NCBI RefSeq assembly: GCF_001580015.1
Contig: NZ_LSZQ01000009.1
Location: forward strand, 1 to 64,000
DNA length: 64,000 nt
Reading direction: 5' to 3'
Source: Cephaloticoccus primus
GTDB taxonomy: Bacteria > Verrucomicrobiota > Verrucomicrobiia > Opitutales > Opitutaceae
Shown: positions 1 to 9,496 of the stretch, in pieces
Position numbering within the stretch: the first letter of the stretch is position 1
How the letters are laid out: every line of letters starts with the position of its first letter
The notes under the pieces: model-generated
Databases searched by the model: none
The model's input: only the letters and a program-made list of their open reading frames with translations
Told to the model about the DNA's origin: nothing
Program-made: the position numbers and the translations under genes

Positions 1-486
1 CCGCGCGGCCCCGAGTACGGCGGCGCGCAGGCGATCCTCCAGATGGGCGGCAACACCAAGCTGAGCCTGTCCAACCTGCATATCGAAAACCGTGGGACGA
101 TTGACTGGGTAGGTGGCGAAGTGGGCCGGGCCAACATCCTGTGGATCGATATGCTGACCTTCAGCAGCTCAGACGCGCAGCTCTTCATCCGCAACTGGTA
201 CGAATACGAAGACATCCTGCTGGTGAAGAGAGCCAACTTTAACTTCGCGACCCTCCCGCAAATCATCTTCGAAGGCTATCAGGACTACGAGACAACCTGG
301 AAACCCTACGACAACAACTACATCCAGATAACCCCCTTCGGCGCCGTCCCCGAACCCACCACCTACGGCGCCCTCCTCGGCGCAGCAGGCATCGGCCTGT
401 ACCTCCTCCGCCGCCGCCGCCGCTGCCGCAAGTCCTCGAGACCAGCCCTGCGCGGGCGGCGGTGGCGTGGCGCCACGTGCCATTAA
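1..486 (+). CDS. PEP-CTERM sorting domain protein, C-terminal part
   Basis: The reading frame is open from base 1, so the N-terminus lies outside the window. The visible part is a beta-rich passenger end followed by a sorting tail: VPEPTTYG, a hydrophobic stretch (ALLGAAGIGLYLL) and an arginine cluster. This is the PEP-CTERM layout, in which an exosortase cuts the tail at the membrane during export to the cell surface. A normal tail would stop just after RRRRR. Here the frame runs about 20 residues further, through the left end of a palindromic repeat (MPE-1), and its TAA stop at 484-486 belongs to that repeat. The last 65 residues before the tail align with the fragment at 36469-36903. Confidence 0.8.
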   Translation, partial: PRGPEYGGAQAILQMGGNTKLSLSNLHIENRGTIDWVGGEVGRANILWIDMLTFSSSDAQLFIRNWYEYEDILLVKRANFNFATLPQIIFEGYQDYETTWKPYDNNYIQITPFGAVPEPTTYGALLGAAGIGLYLLRRRRRCRKSSRPALRGRRWRGATCH

Positions 487-860
487 ATTTGCGATTTTGC
501 CCGTGCGCTGCGCGCCCGAACAAAATCGCAAATTTAACGGGTCATCCCCCTGTCGCGTTGCGACAGGCGGGGAATCCCAAAACGCGAATGAAGCGGGAAA
601 CCCATTGGGACGCGGCGGAAAAGTTTACGAGTTAAACTCCCACCTGAGCTCCGATCAGGGATTTCATTCAACTGTGCGGCCTCCGGTCACGGTCGGAGAG
701 TTAACCCGTAAACTAAAAGACCTGCCCCAACGGGTTTACGCTACATTCGCTCTCAGGGAACTTCATTCAAATTTGGGAATCGGGCTCCGGTGCGAAGCGC
801 CGAAGCCGATTCCCAAATTAAATGGCAGGGGACACCGTCCCCCGCTGCCCGCGCAGGGCC
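446..860. repeat. MPE-1, modular palindromic intergenic element
   Basis: This element fills the gap between two convergent genes. The left end overlaps the last codons of the PEP-CTERM gene. It holds a hairpin with 17-bp perfect arms (483-499 and 521-537, core AATTTGCGATTTTG), a short CTGTCGC-gtt-GCGACAG hairpin near 553, a stretch near 575-645 almost identical to MPE-2 (GTTTACGAGTTAAACTCCCACC), half of the TGTGCGG hairpin near 670, and a second long hairpin with 14-bp arms (770-783 and 806-819). The right terminal repeat is degenerate (CCCCGCTGCCCGCGCAGGG). No gene is seen between 487 and 920; the open frames there only read through palindromes. Confidence 0.8.
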
Positions 861-920
861 GCCCTCCCGCCCAGTGTGACGGCCCGTTCATCATGTGAGC
901 GGTCCGGGCGGCTTGCGTCT

Positions 921-3578
921 TTAGCGGTTGGTGCGGGCGGTGAGGGGCGGGTGGTTCTGGATCCAGTTGCTGGGGTCGTGGCCGAGGGCGATCACGTCGG
1001 CGACGATGCGCAGGCTTTCTTTGAGGTGGACGTCGACTTTGGCGTAGGCGCCGGTGTCGTCATCGAGTGGGTCGTCCAGGTCTTCGTCGTCGGCCTCCGG
1101 GGAGGCGGTGTCACCTGCGGTTTTGGCATGGGTTGTGCCCGCCGCCCCGGTATCTGCGGCGGCGAGCTGGGCGCCCGACGTGGGTTCTTGAGCGTTTTCG
1201 TCGCTGCTGTTGGCCGTGGTGTCGCCTGCGTCGGCGAGTGAAGGCGCATCTTGTTGCGCGGCCTCGGTGGCGCTGCTGCTGGTCGCGGCTTCGGTGCTGG
1301 CGCCAATTCGTTCTTCGGGAGGGCTGAGCCAGAATTCGTCGTAAGCGTAGTCGAGCTCGGCCAGGGTCTTGCGTTCGGCGATGAAGGCTTTGCGCAGGGT
1401 TTCGTTTTCTTCGCGTTGCCGGCGGCGTTTTTCCAGATTTACGGAGACGAGTTTTTCTTCCTGCCGTTGTTTGAACCAATCGACGTTGCGCCGTAGGTAG
1501 TCGAATTCGGGCAGGGCTTTTTGCCGCTCCAGGCTCTCGCTGCGCAGGGTGTGCAGGAGGTTGTCGTCGATGGGTGCGCCGTCGAAGAAGGAGCTGGGCA
1601 CCTTATCCCAGGTGAGCGCGCGCGGGAGCTCGGCTTCGCCGATGGGCAGGTGGTCTTCGATGGAGGGCAGGATGATGTCGGGGACGACGCCTTTGAGCTG
1701 GGTGGAGTCGCCGCTGGGCAGGTAGTACTTCTGGACGGTGAACTTGGTCGCGCCGGTTTTTACGCCTGCGCGGGCGATTTGCGGGAGGTAGCGGCGGAGT
1801 TCTTCGAGGGCCTGGACGGAGCCTTTGCCGTGGGTGGAGCTGTCGCCGACGATGATGGCGCGGCCGTAGTTCTGGAGGGCTCCGGCGACGATTTCGGAGG
1901 CGGAGGCGCTGAAGTGATCGACGAGGACGGCGAGCGGGCCTTCGTAGGCGATGCCGGGCGACTCGTCGGAGTTGACGCGGATTTCGCCGGAGTAGCTTTT
2001 CACTTGGACGACGGGGCCGCGCGGGATGAACAGGCCGGTGATGTCGATGGCCTCGCTGAGGAGGCCGCCGCCGTTGCCGCGCAGGTCGAGGACGAGGCCC
2101 TGGATGCCTTGCTCTTTTAGCTGGCCGATGAGTTTGGCGACGTCGCGCGTGGCGCTGGCGGCGGCGTCTTCGTCGTTAGGGTCGTACTCTTCGGCCGGGC
2201 CGTAAAAGGAGGGCAGGCTGATGACGCCTATCGGAATGGTGGTGGCGGTGGGCGCGGCCGCCCCGGCCTGTGCGCCGTCGGCAGTGGCAGCCGCAGCGGC
2301 GGCAGTGATGGTGTTTTTATCGGCAACGTTTACGGCTGCTGCCGCGCTCGGTACGTGGAAGAGGCCGGCGTGAGCGCGCGCGGAGTTGAGCTTTACGGTG
2401 TCGCGCACGATGACGACTTCGCGGCGGGCGGCGGGGTCGGTGGCGTTGCCGGGCTGGACGAGGAGGCGCACGGTGCTGCCTTTTTCGCCGCGGATCTGGT
2501 CGACGATTTTGCGCAGCTTCAGGCCGATGATTTCCAGAAACTCGCCGTCCTCACCTTGGGCGACGGAGATGATTTTGTCGTTGGGCTTGAGCTCGCCGCC
2601 GAGCGCGGCGGGGCCGCCGGGCACGAGCTCCTTTACCACGCAGTAATCGTCTTCGACGGTGAGCATGGCGCCGATGCCGACGAGCTCCAGCTTTAGCTGG
2701 ATGCTGAAGTCCTCAAAGCTGTCGCCCGAGAGGTAGGCGGTGTGCGGGTCGTAGAGGCGGGCGATGGTGGCGAGGTAGAGCTCGCCGATGTCGCTGGCCT
2801 CGATCTCGGCGATGTTTTTGAGGAGGCGCTCGTAGCGGGAGCGCACGGCGTCCTTTGCCTCCTCGGGGCTGCGTTTGTTGAGCAGCTCGGCGATGAGCTC
2901 GAACTTGAGCCGGTTTAGCCACAGTGCGTCGGCTTCGGCGGCGCTGCGCGGCCACTCGACTTTGCGGCGGTCGATGAGGTGGTGATCATCCGTATCGAGG
3001 TCGGCGAGCGCGGCGTCGATGTTTTGGAAAACCCAATCGACGCGCTCCTGCGTGCGCTGCTCGTAGCGGGAGAAGATCTCGTAGGCGGCGTCGATGTTTC
3101 CGAGGCGGCTGACGTTCCAGTAAAGGCTGGTGGAGTGTTTTTTCTCAAAAAATATGCGGTCGTCCCTGAGGAAGATCATCCGCTGGCCGTCGAGGGCGCT
3201 CATGTAGTCGGGGATGACTTCGGCGTAGTTGGCGCTGCGGACGGCGTCGCGGTTGTAGTGTGCCTGGGAGAGGAGTTGCACGACGATGCGCGCCTCGGTG
3301 GCGAGTGCGGGCGTGGTGCTGAATTGGCGGTCGCCTTGGCCGGCGCGTGCGGTAGCGCCGCCGCGGCTCTGGGGATCGGTGCTGCTGCCGCCACTCGCCC
3401 GCGCTGCGCCGGAGTTTGTTGCGGCAGTCGTAGTCGCGTTGGTCGCAGGGGCGGCCTTGGCGGCGCGCTGGGCGCTGGCCGGGTGGGGCGCCGCAATGGT
3501 GGTGGCGACGACGGCGGCGACCAGAGCGAGGGCGAGCGACAGCAGGGGGCGTGGACGGCGAAGTGCGGGCGAAGTCAT
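921..3578 (-). CDS. prc: Tail-specific (carboxy-terminal processing) protease, S41 family
   Basis: Periplasmic protease of the Prc/Tsp type, which degrades or trims proteins from their C-termini. The 885-residue protein begins with a signal peptide ending near ASA-Q at residue 36. A helical N-terminal domain is followed by a PDZ domain at about residues 285-375 (VGIGAMLTVEDDYCVVKEL) and the S41 protease core. The catalytic serine is Ser559 in FSASASEI and the general-base lysine is Lys585 in HGKGSVQ, spaced as in E. coli Prc. A helical C-terminal domain follows, ending in an acidic Ala/Asp-rich tail. An alanine-rich insert near residues 400-440 interrupts the PDZ-protease linker and is probably a loop. 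Start is ATG at 3576-3578. It converges on MPE-1. Confidence 0.92.
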   Translation of the reverse strand: MTSPALRRPRPLLSLALALVAAVVATTIAAPHPASAQRAAKAAPATNATTTAATNSGAARASGGSSTDPQSRGGATARAGQGDRQFSTTPALATEARIVVQLLSQAHYNRDAVRSANYAEVIPDYMSALDGQRMIFLRDDRIFFEKKHSTSLYWNVSRLGNIDAAYEIFSRYEQRTQERVDWVFQNIDAALADLDTDDHHLIDRRKVEWPRSAAEADALWLNRLKFELIAELLNKRSPEEAKDAVRSRYERLLKNIAEIEASDIGELYLATIARLYDPHTAYLSGDSFEDFSIQLKLELVGIGAMLTVEDDYCVVKELVPGGPAALGGELKPNDKIISVAQGEDGEFLEIIGLKLRKIVDQIRGEKGSTVRLLVQPGNATDPAARREVVIVRDTVKLNSARAHAGLFHVPSAAAAVNVADKNTITAAAAAATADGAQAGAAAPTATTIPIGVISLPSFYGPAEEYDPNDEDAAASATRDVAKLIGQLKEQGIQGLVLDLRGNGGGLLSEAIDITGLFIPRGPVVQVKSYSGEIRVNSDESPGIAYEGPLAVLVDHFSASASEIVAGALQNYGRAIIVGDSSTHGKGSVQALEELRRYLPQIARAGVKTGATKFTVQKYYLPSGDSTQLKGVVPDIILPSIEDHLPIGEAELPRALTWDKVPSSFFDGAPIDDNLLHTLRSESLERQKALPEFDYLRRNVDWFKQRQEEKLVSVNLEKRRRQREENETLRKAFIAERKTLAELDYAYDEFWLSPPEERIGASTEAATSSSATEAAQQDAPSLADAGDTTANSSDENAQEPTSGAQLAAADTGAAGTTHAKTAGDTASPEADDEDLDDPLDDDTGAYAKVDVHLKESLRIVADVIALGHDPSNWIQNHPPLTARTNR

Positions 3579-3713
3579 GGGAGCTGAGCTGCGGGACGGG
3601 GCGGGAGCGGAAGCGGAAGGTGAAAACGGTGCGCAGACTTTGTAACAGGAACTGTGGCGAAAAGTGGCCGCGCTGCGGGGGCGTTTTTTTACGCAGGGTG
3701 TGAGCGGTGTTGC

Positions 3714-4637
3714 TTAGCGGCGGCTGAGCAAATCTTTGGCACTATCGAGGAGTCGTTTTTCTTCGTCGGTCAACGCGCCGAAGCCTTTGGTGTTGATCTT
3801 GTCGAGGATGCGGTCGACCTCGGCGCGCAGGTCGGCAGGGTTGCTCATGTTGACGCGGTACTTGGGCGCGCTGGCGCCGCGCGCCGCCGTGGTGAGCCCC
3901 GCCTTCTTGTTGCGCCGCTTAAACCACCGCGGCAGCTCAAGGCTCACAGCCCCCCCCCGCCCCGTGCCCCAACGGCGCTCGTGCAGGTAGCGGTAGTAGA
4001 GCCAGCCTGTGAGCATCCCGCCTAGGTGCGCTGAGTGCGCGATCCCGAAGGGCGAGGCGGCCCCCATGATTTCGTAAAACAAAAAACCGCAGGCCGAGAG
4101 CCCCAGCGCGATAAAGGCGAGGTGCTTCGGCTTCACCGACAGCGGCATTATGAAAAACAGCAGCAGTGTGATTCGCCGGTCGGGGTAAAAGCAGGCGTAG
4201 ACGGTCAGCAGCCCGTAGACCGAAGCCGAGGCGCCGAGCAGCAAGCTGTAGTCGCGCCCGAGCCAGTGCGTGCCCAGCCACAGCAGCCCGCCCATCACCG
4301 TCGCCGCACCGTAGAAAATCAAAAAACGCCGTTCGCCCATGACCGGCAGCAGCTCGCGCCCAAGGAAATACAGCCCGAGCAGATTACCGCCGATATGCAG
4401 CAAATTCGTCGGATCGTGCAGAAACGCGTAGGTCAGCAGCGGCCAGACCTGGCCCGCCTTGAAGCCCATCGGGCTCAGCGCGAAAAGCTGCGTAAACGTG
4501 CGATTGACGCCAAACCAGCGCGAGAAAACCAGTTGCAGGACGAAGCCCGCGATCACCGCCGCGATTAACCAGACCAGCACCGATGTCTGCCTGTTCCGGT
4601 AGCTGCTATCCCGCATGTAAGGCCGGTCGTATAACAT
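3714..4637 (-). CDS. Rhomboid family intramembrane serine protease
   Basis: Six-helix rhomboid protease that cuts membrane substrates inside the bilayer. Counting from the ATG at 4637 (307 residues), the signatures are HIGGN at residues 81-85 (oxyanion Asn85), GASAS with catalytic Ser137, and AHLGG with catalytic His204. A soluble tail of about 90 residues ends in a short helical domain (EVDRILDKINTKGFGALTDE) often seen on rhomboids of Bacteroidota and Verrucomicrobiota. The open frame extends upstream to 4826, but that stretch is arginine-rich and not rhomboid-like. A second ATG at 4616 would also leave the first helix intact. No clear Shine-Dalgarno decides between them. Confidence 0.88.
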   Translation of the reverse strand: MLYDRPYMRDSSYRNRQTSVLVWLIAAVIAGFVLQLVFSRWFGVNRTFTQLFALSPMGFKAGQVWPLLTYAFLHDPTNLLHIGGNLLGLYFLGRELLPVMGERRFLIFYGAATVMGGLLWLGTHWLGRDYSLLLGASASVYGLLTVYACFYPDRRITLLLFFIMPLSVKPKHLAFIALGLSACGFLFYEIMGAASPFGIAHSAHLGGMLTGWLYYRYLHERRWGTGRGGAVSLELPRWFKRRNKKAGLTTAARGASAPKYRVNMSNPADLRAEVDRILDKINTKGFGALTDEEKRLLDSAKDLLSRR

Positions 4638-4938
4638 GAGCCGCGCAGTTAAGGGCTCCGCCCCGCGCAACACAAGGGGGCTTCGCTGCCTTTTTCGTCG
4701 TAGTCGCTGCGCGCGGCTGTTGGGCGGGGGAACTTGGAGGCTGCGGGCCGCGTTTTTGCGGTGCCTTGCGAGGGCGAGCGAGCGGGCGGTCTTCGCGTGG
4801 CGCTCCGCGCGCCGAAAATCCAGCAAGACCCAGAAGCCCCCGTTATAGGTGCGACGTAAAAAATAAGCCCGACACGGCTTCTTGAGTGGTTGAGTAGTTG
4901 ACTCTGCTTAAGCGCTGTTTTTGTGAGTCGCACGACCT

Positions 4939-5178
4939 ATGGCCAACAAAGCAGACAAATGGGAGAACAACGTGGCAGGCGCCTTCTACGTCGATCAGCA
5001 ATGCATCGACTGCGATTTGTGCCGCGAGACCGCGCCGGATTTTTTTAACCGCTTCGACGAAGGCGGCTACTCCTTTGTCTACAAGCAACCCGAGAGCGAA
5101 GACGACATCAGCCTGTGCATGGAAGCACTCGAAGGCTGCCCCGTGGAGGCCATCGGCAACGACGGCGCCGCCGCCTGA
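4939..5178 (+). CDS. Ferredoxin, single-cluster 4Fe-4S type
   Basis: Small acidic electron carrier of 79 residues. It has CxxCxxC (C22-I-D-C25-D-L-C28) and a distal EGCPVEAI, the pattern of the short monocluster ferredoxins found in many bacteria, which bind one 4Fe-4S (or 3Fe-4S) cluster. The hydrophobic FYVDQQCIDCDLC start and the CMEALEGCP end match the family. It stands alone, with no obvious redox partner next to it; menB follows after a palindromic element. The stop codon is 26 nt before the left end of MPE-2. Confidence 0.88.
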   Translation: MANKADKWENNVAGAFYVDQQCIDCDLCRETAPDFFNRFDEGGYSFVYKQPESEDDISLCMEALEGCPVEAIGNDGAAA

Positions 5179-5204
5179 GCGGCTCGCCAGAAAGCCGAGT
5201 CGAA

Positions 5205-5516
5205 GACTCCCCCGCGGGGCGGTGGCGGGTCGCCACTTCCATTCAATTTGCGATTTTGCCCGTGCGCTGTGCGCCCGAACAAAATCGCAAATTTAACGGG
5301 GCCTCCCCCAGTCGCATTGCGACTGGGAAGAAACTCAAAACGCGAATGGAACAGGAAACCCACTTGGGCGCGGCTAAAAAGTTTACGAGTTAAACTCCCA
5401 CCTGCTCCAGTCAGGGAGTTCATTCTACTGTGCGGCTTGCTTGGCGGGCGGAACGCCCGACGGCAAGCCGCACAGTAAATGGGTGCAGGCGCCGCCTGCC
5501 GCCCCACGCGCAGTGG
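5205..5516. repeat. MPE-2, modular palindromic intergenic element
   Basis: This copy lies between ferredoxin and menB, both rightward. The left terminal repeat is degenerate and the right one (GCCGCCCCACGCGCAGTGG, ending at 5516) is well preserved. Inside, in order: the AATTTGCGATTTTG hairpin (arms 5245-5258 and 5280-5293), a CAGTCGC-att-GCGACTG hairpin, the GTTTACGAGTTAAACTCCCACCTG segment shared with MPE-1, then the TACTGTGCGGCTTGC hairpin (arms 5426-5440 and 5463-5477). The module order is B then A, the reverse of MPE-5 and MPE-6. The gap 5179-5628 holds nothing else recognisable, so the menB promoter must lie in or just after the element. Confidence 0.85.
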
Positions 5517-5628
5517 GAGTCTTAGACCCGTTTTATTGGCCGCGCGTCAGCTCTGCGTGTTCCGCCGTTACGCGGCGAGGCGGATTCGGGGGTTGATGTG
5601 GGGTGGGTTTCGGGCTGCGTTGGGCGGC

Positions 5629-6465
<837 letters not shown>

Positions 6466-6489
6466 CGGCGGGGAGACGGCCGGGCCGCG

Positions 6490-6704
6490 ATAGCTGCGAC
6501 ACCATTTACCGGTGAAAAAAATCCGGCTATAGCGGGAAACCATTAGGCCGGGTTGAAGCAATTTACCGGTAAATCTTCTGCCCGACCAAGGGGCGGGCGT
6601 TTCCAACTGTGCAGCTCGTATATCGCGCGGAGCGTGATACGCGAGCCGCACGGTAAATGGGAGCAGGCACTGGCTTGCCGCCCTCCCACTCCCTCGCGCA
6701 GTGG
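6490..6704. repeat. MPE-3, degenerate palindromic element
   Basis: A worn copy between menB and the CorC-type gene. It keeps two TTTACCGGT(A/G)AA palindromes (near 6505 and 6571), a GCCCGACC-aaggg-GCGGGC hairpin, and a diverged long hairpin (AACTGTGCAGCTCG ... CGAGCCGCACGGTAAA, about 6604-6656). The right end CCACTCCCTCGCGCAGTGG is a mutated terminal repeat. The rest of the gap 6466-6865 shows no gene. Confidence 0.65.
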
Positions 6705-6865
6705 TGCTGCCTGAGCGCGCCCGGCAGCTGCTTGTCCTCTCGCGCGGCTTGAAAAAAATCCCCTGCCTTTTCGGTTGCGAAACCGGGTCGTAGAATCTCG
6801 ATCCTACGTAGGCTCTCTAACCGCAAGTTGCTCGCGCGAGGTGTGGCCCGCCCAGCAACCCATTC

Positions 6866-8269
6866 GTGAACGCTATCCTTTTAGAACTTCTGGTTATCTT
6901 TCTGCTGCTCCTGGCGAACGGCGCTTTTGCGATGGCGGAGATCGCCATCGTCTCCTCTCGCAAGGCGCGCTTGCAGGCACTGGCCGACGAGGGGGCGCCG
7001 CGCGCGCGTGCCGCGCTGAAGCTCGCCAGCGAGCCCACGCGCTTTCTCTCGACCGTGCAGATCGGCATCACGCTGATCGGCATTTTGGCGGGGGCCTTTG
7101 GCGGGGCGACGCTCTCGGATCACCTCGCGGCGCCGATTGCGACGATCCCGCTGCTTGCGCCTTACGCGAAGGTCTTGGCGATTTTCATCGTGGTGAGCGC
7201 GATCACGTATTGCTCGCTGATCGTTGGCGAGCTCGCGCCGAAGCGTATCGCGTTGGGAAACCCCGAAGCGCGCGCGATGCTCGTTGCGGGGCCGATGGCG
7301 CGGCTTTCGCAACTGGCCGCGCCGTTTGTCTGGCTGCTCACCATATCGACGAACGGGCTCCTGCGCGTTTTGGGCGTGGGCAAGGAGACGGAGCAGCCGC
7401 CTTCGGAGGAGGAAATCGCCAACCTCATCGAGGAGGGGATGAACGCCGGCGTGTTTCACAAAGCCGAGCGCGCGATGGTCGAGGGTGTCCTCAATCTCGA
7501 CGAGATGCCCGTCACCGAGATCATGACTCGCCGCCCGCAGATGGTGTGGTTGAACGTGGAGGACGAGGACGAGATCAACTGGCGCAAGATCGTCACCAGC
7601 GGCCACTCGCAGTTTCCCGTTTACGAAAACACGCGCGACCAGGTGATCGGCGTCGTCACGGTGAAATCGCTTTGGGCAAATGCCGCAATCGGTGTCTCCA
7701 ACAAACTGCGCGACCACCTCACTACGCCGCTCCTCGTGCCCGAATCGGTGAGCGCGATCCAGCTCCTCGAAACATTTAAAAAGACGGGCCGCCACCTCGC
7801 GCTCGTGACCGATGAGTTTGGCGGCATCCAGGGGCTCGTCACGCTGATCGACGTCATGGAAGCAATCGTCGGCGACATGCCGCAGCTCGGTGACCGCAAA
7901 GACCCGGGCATGGAGCAGCAGCCAGATGGCTCGTGGCTCGTCGATGCGGCACTCTCGATCGAAGACCTCGACCAGGCACTCGCCCTCCAGGCGGCCTCGC
8001 CGACGGCCAGTTACGAGACCGTGGGCGGCTTCATGATTCACCACTTCGGCCACGTGCCGACCGTGGGCGACGCCTTTCTCTGGCAAGGCTGGAAGCTGGA
8101 AGTCGCCGAGCTTGATGGGCACCGCATCGACAAGGTCCGCGCCCAGCCACTGGTCGCGCCGACAGCACCCGCGATTGCTGAGCCCTCTGCGCCTGCTGCT
8201 GCTGCGCCTGTAAGCGCGCCCAAAAGTATCGTCCCTGCAACGCCTCCCACCTCGGTGAAAGGCCTCTGA
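6866..8269 (+). CDS. CorC/HlyC-type transporter (CNNM + CBS pair + CorC_HlyC domain)
   Basis: Inner-membrane protein of the hemolysin C/CorC family, linked to magnesium or cobalt homeostasis. The 467-residue protein has an N-terminal CNNM membrane domain (residues 1-190; MAEIAIVSSRKARLQALADEG and GAFGGATL are typical), a tandem CBS pair at about 205-330 (VTEIMTRRPQMV, LVTDEFGGIQGLVTLIDVMEAIVGD) that usually binds adenine nucleotides, and a CorC_HlyC domain (about 340-430; ETVGGFMIHHFGHVPTVGD). A low-complexity Ala/Pro tail follows. The start is GTG at 6866. The stop is about 40 nt before MPE-4. Confidence 0.88.
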   Translation: MNAILLELLVIFLLLLANGAFAMAEIAIVSSRKARLQALADEGAPRARAALKLASEPTRFLSTVQIGITLIGILAGAFGGATLSDHLAAPIATIPLLAPYAKVLAIFIVVSAITYCSLIVGELAPKRIALGNPEARAMLVAGPMARLSQLAAPFVWLLTISTNGLLRVLGVGKETEQPPSEEEIANLIEEGMNAGVFHKAERAMVEGVLNLDEMPVTEIMTRRPQMVWLNVEDEDEINWRKIVTSGHSQFPVYENTRDQVIGVVTVKSLWANAAIGVSNKLRDHLTTPLLVPESVSAIQLLETFKKTGRHLALVTDEFGGIQGLVTLIDVMEAIVGDMPQLGDRKDPGMEQQPDGSWLVDAALSIEDLDQALALQAASPTASYETVGGFMIHHFGHVPTVGDAFLWQGWKLEVAELDGHRIDKVRAQPLVAPTAPAIAEPSAPAAAAPVSAPKSIVPATPPTSVKGL

Positions 8270-8311
8270 GAGTGACCCTACGCGGGTTTGATTGATGGAC
8301 TTGCAGACACT

Positions 8312-8603
8312 CCACTACGCGTGGGGCGGCAGGCCGGTGCCTGCACCCATTTACTGTGCGGTTTGCGTGTGCCGTGCGGAACGCACGGCACACGCAAACC
8401 GCACAGTAGAAAAAGCCCGCGACTTACCCGTAAATCATTTCGCTTCGCCTAAACGGGTTCCCTCCCTATCTGCGTTTTGGGCCCTGTTTCCTGTCGCAGA
8501 GCGACAGGATGCGAAATGTGGGAATCGTGCTTCACTGCCGACGAGCCGCCAGCGAGCGGCTCGCAAATAAAACGGGTCTATGACCCCGCCCCACGCGCAG
8601 TGG
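8312..8603. repeat. MPE-4, modular palindromic intergenic element
   Basis: Sits between two convergent genes. Left terminal repeat CCACTACGCGTGGGGCGGC (8312-8330), right CCGCCCCACGCGCAGTGG (to 8603). The main hairpin is the longest perfect one in the window: arms of 27 bp at 8352-8378 and 8382-8408 around a GAA loop. Further modules are a TTACCCGTAAA palindrome, CTGTCGC-aga-GCGACAG, GAGCCGC-cagcga-GCGGCTC, and GGGTC-TAT-GACCC (8574-8586). The AATTTGCGATTTTG hairpin is missing. The right end is only 10 nt from the stop codon of the leftward gene. Confidence 0.88.
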
Positions 8604-8613
8604 AGGCTTTGCC

Positions 8614-9336
8614 TTAGTGAAACTTGGGCTTCAGGCCTTTGCCGCTACTGTGTGAGTTGAGGTGCTGCTTCACGTGGCTCGCCTTGTGGCTGGGGACGTG
8701 GTTGCGGTAGTGGTGATGGCTTGGCCGATGGTGGTAATACGGCGGTGCGTAATGGCGCGGGTAGTGGCGGTAGCCGCTGTAGTGCGTGTAGCCTATGCCG
8801 ATGTGCACCGCCGGATAGCTGCTGTAGTAGTAAGGCGCAGGGGTGACGATGGTGGGCTGGACGACGACGGGAGCGGAGCTGTGAATGACACCACCGCTTA
8901 CCCAGACGCGCTCAACGTGAGTGACGTAGTGGCCGGGCTCGTAGCGGCGCACGGGGAAGCCGTAGCGATCGTAAGTGGTAATCCAGCGTGCAGGCACCCA
9001 AGTCTGGACGGGGCGCTCTTCCCAGTAGCCGCCGGAGCCGCCGCGGGTGACCACGGTTTCGGTAGTGGTGGTGACCGTCTGGGGTGGGGGCGGTGTGGGC
9101 ACGTTTTCGACGGCGGCGTCTTCAGGTGCGGGCGGCAGCTCACCCGGGACGGTCGTGCGCTCGATGACAACGGTCTCGGTGGTGTGCGTGTGGGTGCTGC
9201 CGACCTGGCTGCCGACGATCATGCCTCCGATGAATCCGCCGATGGCGGCAACGCCTTCACCGCCGGCGACTGCGGCGCGCGGGGCAAGCAGCAGGGCGGT
9301 GGCTGCGAAAAGGGGGAGTATGTTTTGGGTCTTCAT
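8614..9336 (-). CDS. Secreted glycine-zipper protein with His/Tyr-rich tail
   Basis: Hypothetical exported protein of 240 residues. The ATG at 9336 is fixed by an AAGGAG ribosome site (9342-9347) 5 nt upstream and by the signal peptide that follows (MKTQNILPLFAATALLLAPRAAVAGG). A short glycine zipper (GVAAIGGFIGGMIVGSQVG, residues 28-46) suggests membrane insertion or self-association. Then come a Thr/Pro-rich linker, a conserved-looking core (VQTWVPARWITTYDRYGFPV) and a tail very rich in His and Tyr. The function is unknown; the layout resembles small cell-envelope proteins of Verrucomicrobiota and Planctomycetota. The His-rich tail could bind metal, but that is a guess. Confidence 0.7.
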   Translation of the reverse strand: MKTQNILPLFAATALLLAPRAAVAGGEGVAAIGGFIGGMIVGSQVGSTHTHTTETVVIERTTVPGELPPAPEDAAVENVPTPPPPQTVTTTTETVVTRGGSGGYWEERPVQTWVPARWITTYDRYGFPVRRYEPGHYVTHVERVWVSGGVIHSSAPVVVQPTIVTPAPYYYSSYPAVHIGIGYTHYSGYRHYPRHYAPPYYHHRPSHHHYRNHVPSHKASHVKQHLNSHSSGKGLKPKFH

Positions 9337-9424
9337 GGGGTCTCCTTGTTGAGGTGAAAGTTCGTCGGCCAAGACGATTCGTTTTGGCGAAGGTTCCAAA
9401 AAAATGTTCCGCCCAGAAGATACG

Positions 9425-9455
9425 AAAAAACGCGCACCAGCAAGCTGATGCGCGT
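9425..9455 (-). terminator. Rho-independent terminator of the aldolase gene
   Basis: Read leftward, the stem ACGCGCATCAGC / GCTGGTGCGCGT (one mismatch, 2-nt loop) is followed by a run of six T. It lies about 40 nt past the fba stop codon. Confidence 0.8.
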
Positions 9456-9496
9456 CAGATCTCTGACGGAGAATGAGATGCGGAGCTCTCGGCGGC

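Noticed and set aside
467-898. Rightward frame inside the first intergenic gap
   Set aside because: It reads entirely through MPE-1 palindromes and has no protein-like features.
6881-8122. Long leftward frame opposite the CorC-type gene
   Set aside because: Arg/His/Asp-rich shadow of a recognisable gene; no family features.
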